Shown piece after piece: positions 42,601-54,600 of a DNA stretch of 64,000 nucleotides. The notes under the pieces are model-generated. The model saw only the letters and a list, made by a program, of their open reading frames with translations. It made no database searches and was not told the origin of the DNA. This DNA is from Liolophura sinensis. Taxonomy: Eukaryota > Mollusca > Polyplacophora > Chitonida > Chitonidae. Location of the stretch: the NCBI RefSeq assembly GCF_032854445.1, contig NC_088298.1:6623504-6687503 (forward strand), written 5' to 3'. The position numbers were made by a program, and so were the translations under genes. The first letter of the stretch is position 1; each line of letters begins with the position of its first letter.

Positions 42601-45600
42601 GGCCTGTTACGCTCTCAGCTGTGTATTCCGAGAGAATGGCGCTGTGATGGGGACACCGACTGCGAAGATGGCTCAGACGAAAGACCTGCGGTTTGTCAGG
42701 AGATTGACTGCCCCGAAGAAACACGCTTCCGCTGCGACAACTTTAAGTGTATTCCAAGATGGCGTCTGTGTGACAAAGTGGACAACTGTGGAGATGGCTC
42801 TGATGAAAATAACCATGATTTGTGTAAGATTTAAATAGCTTGTGCTTGAGGGAGAAAGGAGATTCTTTATGTGTTAAGAAGTTTCTAGGAAATGTTCTGG
42901 GGCAAGAAAATTGACATTTGAGGTGAAGAAATTATATGGAGATATTACTGAACGTGGAGTAAAACACCAATCTATCAATCAGTCAAATAATATTTTATTG
43001 CTATTTCTGGAAACATTGTCTCAGAATCTTTAAAAAATCCTAAATATTGCAACTTAGTAGGTTTATAAAATATTTATTATGTTTAAAAAAAAAGCTCTTT
43101 CAAAATACATGTATGTCAAATAATTTTATTTATTTATGTGTTGTTTTTGTTTTGTTTTTTTTGACTTCACATCTGCTTTTGAAAAATGGAAGCATCCCTA
43201 AGGCGTGATTCATTTGCATTGTTTTCATTTTACTGGTATTGTTTGCTTTGAAGAATTTATTGCCTGAAAATCTGAATTTGGAGTCTGGAATATCCTGGAA
43301 AATATGAATTTGGAGTCTGGAATAGCCTGGAAAATATACATTTTTAAAGTGTATGAACACTTGCATGTTGAAACAGGGAATCTTCTGATATGTTTTTTTA
43401 ACAATGTTACAAAAAGGATAATTCTTTTTTACAAATTGTTTATCCTTCATCTAAGTGTTAATCAATCAAATTAAAAAACTGACAATTAATCAAAAAGAAA
43501 ACAAATTGTGATTTCAGGCTTACCTCCCCTTAGAGAGTGTACAGTTAACGAATATAAGTGTCTGAACAATCAGTGTGTGGCCACCAACAAAGTTTGTGAT
43601 GAAGTGGATGACTGTGGAGACAGCTCTGATGAAAATGGATGCCGTAAGTACAAGTACCTGGATAACTAAGGGTCGGGACATGGTTAAGGTGCTTGCCTTT
43701 CAGTGACTAGATCCTATGAGGTGTGGGTTCAAACCCAGCCATGGATAGAAAATTTGCAGGTGTAGCCCATTGATACAACCAACTGAGTTATACAACTGAG
43801 TTATCCTCCCTTAATAGACAAAATCCTGATGGTGCTATTCCTTTCTGAGCCTTGTTTCCCATTGTGGCCTACTAATCAAAAGGCTTTAGCCTGCACAGGT
43901 TTGTGGGTTTGAAAATACCTATGACCAAAGACTTGTGGGAAATCTCGGAAATTGAAGATGACCACCAATATACCACAAGCCTACTATTCTGTATTTTCGT
44001 AATTCTTAGGTTATTTTCACTTTTCAGTGATTTAGGTATCTGTCTTTTAATTCAATATTAAAGTATTTACTTTGCCAGTTTCTCAATGCAGCTACCATTA
44101 GCAGGTAATTGTGGTCATGAAACAATGCCACTGAGATCGCAGGTTCAAATCCAGCTCTGGCATATTTGGAAGCAGATTTTAAGTTTTTGACGTATTGTAC
44201 CTAGTTATGGGTGGTAGTTCACTCCAATTTTCCCACACACCTGAATTTGGATATACCGATTTATATGTAGGCCTGACTCAAATAACTTGTTTGAGTGACA
44301 TTTAGAGGTTGGAATGAAAGTACAGCAAGTAAGGCATTCTTATGGATATACAACTTCTTGGTTTATTAACACGATGTTTCCATGTAGTTACTAACATTGT
44401 TGAAACTCTGCATTTCAACAGAAATGTTAGGTGGTTGCTGGATTTCAGATATTTCTTCTTTAAGTAGTTTAAGCAGTTGATGTCCACGATTCCCACATCT
44501 CCATTGTGATGGCAAATAGCTTGTTTGAGTGACGTTTAGAAGTTGGGATGAAAGTAATCTGAACAAGTCATTCTATTGATATACAACTTCTTGCTTTATT
44601 AACTCGACTTTTCAGTGTATTAACTAACATTGTCTCAAATATTTTGAAGTGTGAAAAACACCAATCAAATAAATAAATAATCAATAATTCTGCTATGATT
44701 TTCAGATAAGAATGGACCGCGTTCGAGTTGCGTTGAAGAGAATGGCGGTTGTGAACAGAACTGCACAAATCTGCCAGCAGGGGGCTACGTGTGCTCATGT
44801 AACCAGGGCTATACCATCTCATTGGACGATAGGAAGTCATGTGACGGTAAGGAAAAAGGACACAGTTCAAACTGAAAGAGGTGAACATGAACATGTGATG
44901 ATAATTTTGGTTCATTTTGAGCGAAGCCACGGTTTAAGAATACAGTTTGTTAAAGGTGTATGGTCCTCCATATTCCATTGGTTAGCATTCTAGCACAGCA
45001 AAATGACTCAAGAGCCTCTCACCCATGTGATTGTTGTGAGTTCAAGTTCAGCTGATGCTGGCCCCCTTTTTTTTAGGTCTGCCAGAAACCACTGCATGTA
45101 CGCATGGTTGTGCATTTGGGTTTCATCCCATTATAATGCTGGCTACTATTGCATGAACACCAATCAAATAAATAAATATCCACCTTATGCTGGCTTCCTC
45201 TTTGGCTGTACATGGGAAGGTCTGCCAGCAACCTGCAGATGGTCATGGATTTCCTCAAGGCCCTGCTGGGTTTCTTCCCACCATAATTCTTTGTGGGCGC
45301 CGGAAACATACAATATTCTTAAGTATGGCGAAAACAGCACTGAAATAAATAAGTAAATAAACAAGAATCCAAAAAAAGAATAAATCCTGATGTTATGTTT
45401 CAGATGTGGATGAGTGTGCCTCTTGGGGTAACAATTGCCCGCAGCTGTGCCACAACCTGAAGGGCACCCACAAGTGCCAGTGCGCCCCGGGGTTTGTGGA
45501 TCTGTCACGGCGTGGAGTTAACTGCATGGCTACAGGTATGCTTCGTATTCTGAATTTTTGTCTGGATGCATTTGATTTTCAGTACCATATTTTTTTACTT

Positions 45601-48600
45601 TTCTTTACATCTGTCTGTGTGGCAGTATTATCCAATCCTCTCTGGAACCCATTTGCATGTGTGATAAACACATAGAGGGCTGTGGCCTAGATAATGTGTC
45701 ATTGTTACATATGATACGAAGACGTTCACTTTCACTTGTGGCATTAGGTTGCTCATTGTTACATATGATACCAAGACGTTAACTTTCACTTGAATAATAA
45801 GCTGTACTTGAATAATTCACTTATACAACAGCAGCTGTTCATTGTTACATTATATGTTGTTCATTTTCTAACCTTCTGATGTAATGTCAAGTTGCTTATT
45901 GTTAAATGTTTTTTTTTATTTAACTGAAAATCATCACCGGAGTTGTCAAAAGGGCTATATAGATTTGGGGCAAAAATTTACATTCTGCCAGTGAAATCAG
46001 ATTTCTGTATTTGTCAGCTGTAGATCAACTTATTGCTTCTCAGTAATGTCAGACTTGTACCTGTGTTATTTATAGTCTTAAAATAGTTCTAATGTTTGAT
46101 AAACTTATCATGCTTTGTCAGTTTTAGGAACTTTATTACTGATTTTGAATGGCACAGATGAGTCTGATAGTTTGTGAAAGGTTAATTATTTGGACTATTC
46201 TTGAATATTAAAATAGCAGGGGCCTCTGGCTGAGGGAGCAGCACGCCAGCACAGCGTAATGACCAAGGTGCCTTCCAGCAGTGTGGTAGCTGTGAGTTCA
46301 ATTCCAACTCATGCTGGTTTCCCCTCCAGCCCTGTATAGGAAGGTCTGGCTCCAACCGGCGGATGATCATGGGTTTCGCCATGGGCTCTGCTTGGTTTCC
46401 TGCCACCACAATGGGTTTCCTCCCACCATAATGGGTGGGAGAAAATAATATAACTTCTGAAATATTCCTGGAGTATGGTGTTAAACACCAATCAAATAAA
46501 AACACAAATAAATAATAGATATGCACTGACCTCAGGTATATTCTCTTTACCTAGCTCCCTGTTTTCTGTGTAGGTTTTTCTGCGGCTCTTCTCTTTTCTA
46601 TGGGCAATGAAATCCGTCAGTACAGAGAACATGGCAAGCAGTACACCAGTGCTGTATCATTTGGCCGGCGCATTCAGGCCATTGACACAGATAATCTGCG
46701 CAACTTCCTCTACTGGGTAGACTCTTCAACCAATCAGATCCAGAGGACATACCTGCCTAGCACACCTGACCTGGGCACCGGGGAGCCCCAAGAACTGGAG
46801 CTGTCTGCAGTGGGCAGGGTGGAGGATATCGCTATAGACTGGGTGGCCAGGTGAGAATTGCCCCAGAAAACTTATAGACTGTGTGGCCAGGTGTGAATTG
46901 CCCCAGAGGGCTTACAGACCAGCCTATAAACTGGTTGGTCAGGTGAGAATTGCCCCAGAGGGCTTATGGGCTGGGTGGCCAGGTGAGAATTGCCCCAGAG
47001 GGCATATAGACTGGGTGGCCAGGTGAGAATTGCCCCAGAGGGCTTATAGACTGGGTGGCCAAGTGAGAATTGCCCCAGAGGGCTTATAGACTGGGTGGCC
47101 AATTGAGAATTGCCCCAGAGGGCATATAGACTGGTTGGCCGGGTGAGAATTGCCCCAGAGGGCATATAGACTATGTCCCCAGGTGAGAATTGCCCCAGAG
47201 GTCTTATACACTGGGTGGCCAGGTGAGAATTGCCCCAGAGGGCTTATAGACTGGTTGGCCAGGTGAAAATTGCCCCAGAGGAAATATAGACTGGGTGGCC
47301 AGGTGAGAATGGCCCCAGAGGGCTTATAGACTGGTTGGCCAGGTGAGAATTGCCCCAGAGGGCTTATAGACTGGGTCCCCAGGTGAGAATTGCCCCAGAG
47401 GGCATATAGACTGGGAGGCCAATTGAGAATTGCCCCAGAGGGCATATAGACTGGGTGGCCAGGTGAGAATTGCCACAGAGGGCATATAGACTGGGTGGCC
47501 AGGTGAGAATTGCCCCAGAGGGCATATAGACTGGGTGGCCAGGTGAGAATTGCCCCAGAGGGCATATAGACTGGGTCCCCAGGTGAGAATTGCCCCAGAG
47601 GGCTTATAGACTGGGTCCCCAGATGAGAATTGCCCCAGAGGGCATATAGACTGGGTGGCCAGGTGAGAATTGCCCCAGAGGGCATATAGACTGGGTCCCC
47701 AGGTGAGAATTGCCCCAGAGGGCTTATAGACTGGGTCCCCAGATGAGAATTGCCCCAGAGGGCATATAGACTGGTTGGCCAGGTGAGAATTGCCCCAGAG
47801 GGCATATAGACTGGGTGGCCAGGTGAGAATTGCCCCAGAGGGCCAGAGGGCATATAGACTGGGTCCCCAGGTGAGAATTGCCCCAGAGAGCATATAGACT
47901 GGGTCCCCAGGTGAGAATTGCCCCAGAGGCATATAGACTGGGTGGCCAGGTGAGAATTGAATACTTAAATTAATAAATAAATCAGGTGAGAATTGCACAG
48001 AATGTATTTAGAATTGATGAAGTGAAAATAAACTCTGTTTTACATCTGTAGGCCTTTTCAAACTTTAAGAGTTGATGAGATGTTCATAAATTCATCTGGT
48101 TGTCACAGATGCTTTGTTTTATGGTGGTTGATGGGATATTAAAATTGTGAATTCAGCACATGATGGCAATTCATATTTATGATATTATATTCCTATCTCA
48201 GTTTGCAAGGCATTTCTATCACATATGCCACCAATCATCATGTTTCAGTTTAATAAGTTATGCAGAGACTTTTGTGTTAAAAATTTAAAAAATTTGTGGA
48301 GACAAAAATATCATCCTAATTTCCAAAAATTCTGAATTTCAGAAATATATATTGGACTGACTCCCAAAGACGTACAGTTTCCGTGGCAACAGATGATGGG
48401 CGCTATATGAAATCTTTGATCATGACAGACCTGACCTCTCCGTACGCCATTGCTTTGAATCCACGATTAGGGTAAGCCAGGTGTCTGTCCTAAGGGCTGA
48501 AAATTTATTAAGCTTTGTTCTGAAATGCCAATTGCTTTCTTTCATTCACTGTCAATGGACAGCTAAACTCCACCTTTCCCCACATCACCATGCATAGTCA

Positions 48601-51600
48601 CTGGACATTTAAACTCCACCTTTCCCCACGTCATCATGCACTGTCACTGGATATTTAAACTCCACCTTTCCCCACATGGTCATGCACTGTGAATGGACAT
48701 CTAAACTCCACCTTTCCCCACATGTCATGCACTGTCACTGGACATTTAAACTCCACCTTTCCCCACGTCGTCATGCACTGTCACTGGACATCTAAACTCC
48801 ACCTTTCCCCACGTCGTCACTGGACATCTAAACTCCACCTTTCCCCACGTCATCATGCACTGTCACTGGACATTTAAACTCCACCTTTCCCCACGTCATC
48901 ATGCACTGTCACTGGACATCTAAACTCCACCTTTCCCCACGTCATCATGCACTGTCACTGGACATTTAAACTCCACCTTTCCCCACGTCATCATGCACTG
49001 TCACTGGACATCTAAACTCCAACTTTCCCCACATGTCATGCACTGTCACTGGACATCTAAACTCCACCTTTCCCCACATGTCATGCACTGTCACTGGACA
49101 TCTAAACTCCACCTTTCCCCACGTCGTCATGCACTGTCACTGGACATCTAAACTCCACCTTTCCCCACGTCTTCCTGCACTGTCACTGGATATCTAAACT
49201 TCACCTTTCCCCACATGTCATGCACTGTCACTGGACATCCAAACTCCACCTTTCCCCACATGTCATGCACTGTCACTGGACATCTAAACTCCACCTTTCC
49301 CCACATGTCATGCACTGTCACTGGACATCTAAACTCCACCTTTCCCCACTTTCTCATGCACTGTCAATGGACATCTAAACTCCACCTTTCCCCACATGTC
49401 ATGCACTGTCAATGGACATCTAAACTCCACCTTTCCCCACGTCCTCATGCACTGTCACTGGATATTTAAACTCCACCTTTCCTCACGTCCTCATGCACTG
49501 TCACTGGATATTTAAACTCCACCATTCCCCACGTCGTCATGCACTGTCACTGGACATCTAAACTCCACCTTTCCCCACGTCGTCATGCACTGTCACTGGA
49601 CATCTGAACTCCACCTTTCCCAACGTTGTCATGCACTGTCACTGGACATCTAACCTCCACCTTTACCCACGTCATCATGCACTGTCAATGGATATCTAAA
49701 CTCCACCTTTCCCCACATGGTCATGCACTGTCAATGGACATCTAAACTCCAACTTTCCCCATGTCGTCATGCACTGTCAATGGACATCTAAACTCCACCT
49801 TTCCCCACATGGTCATGCACTGTCACTGGACATCTAAACTCTACCTTTCCCCACGTCGTCATGCACAATCACTGGACATCTGAACTCCACCTTTCCCCAC
49901 GTCGTCATGCACAGTCACTGGACATTTAAACTCCACCTTTCCCCACATGGTCATGCTCTGTCAATGGACATCTAAACTCCACCTTTCCCCACATCATCAT
50001 GCACAGTCACTGGACATTTAAACTCCACCTTTCCCCACATGGTCATGCACTGTCACTGGACATCTAAACTCCACCTTTCCCCACGTTGTCATGCACTGTC
50101 AATGGACATCTAAACTCCACCTTTCCCCATGTTGTCATGCACTGTCACTGGACATCTGAACTCCACCTTTCCCCACGTCGTCATGCACAATCACTGGACA
50201 TTTAAACTCCACCTTTCCCCACATGGTCATGCACTGTCACTGGACATCTAAACTCCACCTTTCCCCACATCGTCATGCACTGTCAATGGACATCTAAACT
50301 CCACCTTTCCCCACATGGTCATGCACTGTCACTGGACATCTAAACTCCACCTTTCCCCACATCATCATGCACAATCACTGGACATTTAAACTCCACCTTT
50401 CCCCACATGGTCATGCACTGTTACTGGACATCTAAACTCCACCTTTCCCCACGTTGTCATGCACTGTCAATGGACATCTAAACTCCACCTTTCCCCACAT
50501 GTCATGCACTGTCACTGGACATTTAAACTCCACCTTTCCCCACTTTCTCATGCACTGTCACTGGACATCTAAACTCCACTTTCCCCCCACGTCATCATGC
50601 ACTGTTACTGGATATCTAAACTCCACCTTTCCCCACGTCGTCATGCACTGTCACTGGATATCTAACCTCCACCTTTCCCCACGTCGTCATGCACTGTCAC
50701 TGGACATCTAAACTCCACCTTTCCCCATGTCGTCATGCACAGTCACTGGACACTTAAACTCCACCTTTCCCCACATGGTCATGCACTGTCACTGGACATC
50801 TAAACTCCACCTTTCCCCACGTTGTCATGCACTGTCACTGGACATCTAAACTCCACCTTTCCCCACGTTGTCATGCACTGTCACTGGACATCTAAACTCC
50901 ACCTTTCCCCACGTCGTCATGCACTGTCACTGGACATCTAAACTCCACCTTTCCCCACTTTCTCATGCACTGTCACTGGACATCTAAACTCCACCTTTCC
51001 CCACGTCATCATGCACTGTCACTGGACATCTAAACTCCACCTTTCCCCACTTTCTCATGCACTGTCACTGGACATCTAAACTCCACCTTTCCCCACGTCA
51101 TCATGCACTGTCACTGGACATCTAAACTCCACCTTTCCCCACTTTCTCATGCACTGTCACTGGACATCTAAACTCCACCTTTCCCCACGTCGTCATGCAC
51201 AGTCACTGGACATCTAAACTCCACCTTTCCCCACGTCGTCATGCACTGTCACTGGACATCTAAACTCCACTTTTCTCTCCACGTCATCATTGCAGCCTGA
51301 TGTACTGGACAGATGTCAGCAGTGTCTCCCCTAGAATCGAATACTCATGGATGAACGGAGAACAGCGGAAGGTTTTGATTGGATCGCAGTTAGGACGCCC
51401 CACAGGTTTGGCCATCGACTACCACATGTACGACAGAGTGTACTGGTGTGACTCGAAAGAAAACAGGATAGAATCCATGAAGTTTGACGGCACGGATAGA
51501 GTGGTCATACTGAGTCAAGGTTTGTTTGATATTTGTCAAACAAGTTGTTTGTTTGTGTCACTAAAAATGCCATCTTCACATAACCATGCAGATAATTTCT

Positions 51601-54600
51601 CTGCACCCCATAGTTCTCACAGAATGTTCCAAAATTTCGGTCACAGAAGTGGTTGGAAAATTAGGGTTAAAATCAAATCAAGGAATGTAGTCGTGATAGA
51701 TGATGATAGATGATGATAGATGATTCAATATTTTGGGTCTATTTAAACCATTTTAAGGAATCATGTATTGCCTTGGGTCATTTGTTGGTGTTGCGTACTT
51801 CATTGTGAAGCTTATCAGTGACAACGGGAAGGGATCGAGGAATTTGCTTTCAAACATGTTCACTTTTTATGTTGTGCTCCAAGATGTTTGGCATCAACCG
51901 TCTTAACTTCTTACCAATGCCGTGAATGTGATTTCACCTAAAATTTGGTACCGGTGTGTAAAAATGCACTTTTAAAAGCATATAATGATTCTTTTGATGC
52001 CTACATTAAAGTTTTTCTGATGAGATATTAATCACGCCTAACCAAACCAACGCTGTAACAGGCCCTCTAAGGTGGATGAAATAATCATAGTGAAGCAAAA
52101 TGTTTCACGGGAGAAATGCTAATCTTTAGGTCAAATACACAAATTCTTTCAAACCTGTGACAGGCTACATAGGTAGCTTGTTACAATACCTTGGGAGGGG
52201 TCAGGCTGCATAGGTAGCTTGTTACAATACCTTGGGAGGAGACAGGCTGCATAGGTAGCTTGTTACAATACCTTGGGAGGGGACAGGCTGCATAGGTAGC
52301 TTGGGAGGGAACAGGCCACATAGGTAGCTTGTTACAATACCTTGGAGAGGACAGGCTACATAGGTAGCTTGTTACAATATCGTGGAGGGGACAGGCTGCA
52401 TAGGTAGCTTGTTACAATACCTGGGGAGGGGAAAAGCTGCACATGTAGCTTGTTACATTATCACTGATTGGCTCTAGCAGTTTGTAATATTTATGATTGT
52501 GATAGTAACAGACTGTAGGCTGCTTCGGTGGCCTAATGATTAGAGCGTTTGCAAAAATCGGATCATGTCATATCAAAGTTTTCCAAAATGGTACTTGCTG
52601 TCTCACTTGGAGCTCAGCACCTAGTTGGTAGGGCAAGGAGACAAGACTGTTTTGCCCAGTGTTAGGATAATGTGACTGAGTGTATCAAATTAATTTTGGT
52701 GTCCATGGTAACAGGTCTGTATAACCCAATCAGCATGGACGTGTTTGGAGGACATATGTACTGGTTGTCACAAGAGAAGGGACAGCTATGGAAAATGGAC
52801 AAGTTTGGGAGAGGCGTGAACGTGAGCGTCCAGGCGTACCTGCTGCTGCCGTCAAGCATAAAGGTCTATCAGAAGAACAGATATGATATCTCCAGTAAGT
52901 CAGCATTTCTTGTCATGTGGAAGAATTACGTATAAATGTCTAAAAGTTTGATCATATATATTTTCCTGTGAATTGTTTAGTTTTATTTCCGAGCCAATAT
53001 TGGCCTAGCCGCGGCTCAGGTATTCAAAAGTGTATTAGCCATTAAGCCCTGGTATTGATTTTCATTCATCCTAGTCCAGCAGTAGAAGCTTGACGAAATT
53101 CTATTTTTTTAAGCCAAACGTGCGTTTCCTACCTCATCATGATGACGATCACATTAAAGACTGTTCTACATTAGAGTAGAAACTAATACTACATCATAAT
53201 ACATCGTGACATTGTAGACATTGCACTACAATCAATTTTTGACGTGACCATGCCTGGAGGTCCACCTTCACACTAGCCGCACCTCAGGGGAATTAAAACT
53301 ATGATAGGCTGCTTCTTCATTGGTTTTGTATAGCCTGACCCCTGAGTGTTGTTGTGTTCCTCTGTAAATCACTTGGCCGGCCGGACATGGGAAGGTCTGC
53401 CAGCAACCTATGGATGGTCGTAACTTTCCACCCAGCTCTACCCAGTTTACATCCAGCATTATGCTTTCCTCTGTGGTATAAGTCAGTTATTCTTGAGTAC
53501 AGCGTAACACACCAGTCAAATAGATAAATACATACGTGTAAATAAAGGAACACTTGGAGTCAGGTTTACTTAACTTTTGACATATGTACATCTAAACTTG
53601 GGGGAAGAACCCAACATTGTGTGTGACAGTTTTTGTCAAAGTTCATCTACTGACAAACCGGTGGTCAAAATATGTTTGAAAATGTTAAACCGTGTTGTGT
53701 TAAGCCTTGAAAGAACACCAAAGGCTCCAGATTATAATAACATTTAGAAAAAAAGCATTCGCACCCGTAGGCTTTGCCAATGTAGTTAACCCTTTCCAGT
53801 ATGGATTGGAAGTATTCTAAACAACAGCAATTTTCATTTCAGTTAAGAACAGATGTTCCACTGACAAGATGTGCAGCCATTTATGCCTGCTCATCCCTGA
53901 TGGATCAAAATGTGCATGTCCCGATTACAGTGACTTTGCAGATGAGAACCACTTCCAATGTGATGCCGGTGAGTTCATTATCTTTACAAGGGGTTTATTT
54001 GCATATAAATCTTTTTGACATAAAAATTTGAACAATTCATTTTTTTATTATTATTTTTTTTGGGGGGGGGGGGAGGTAATTTTGGGGAAAATTTCTTTTA
54101 TGATATACTATATTTCACCTAAAGTTTGGTATGTAAAATTGTCCTTTTAGAATCACATTATGCCTCAAAATGATATTTTGATTGAAGCAATCTCTCCACA
54201 TTCCACAACAAAAAACTGCTGTACTGTAAGGTGAAATGCAGTAATTAAATAAATTTCCCCAGGAAAACATGTATCCATGGTGATATAAAGCATGTGTTTT
54301 GCAGCTATATATGTTTGTATGATTTTTTTTTTCCAGCCAATGAGCTGCCTCTGCCCTTGCCACAGTTTTGCCGACCAGGCTGTAAGAACGGAGGCTCCTG
54401 CAAACACGGTCCAAACAGCACCTACAGCTGTGTCTGTGTCAAAGGTCAGTGGGTCAAGGTCCTTTTATAGAGAGCTGCAGTACACGAGTTTACCGTGTTG
54501 CCCTATAAGATGAAGCACATGTTCATGCTGGTACTGTAATTGTTCATCCTTTCCGCATGTTTGCAAGGTGTTTATTCAAACATCTTCTGAAGACATTATT

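Noticed and set aside
47044-47998. Open frames of 224 and 269 codons on the - strand
   Set aside because: Reverse reading of the 40-bp E31 donor array; no domain, overlapping frames.
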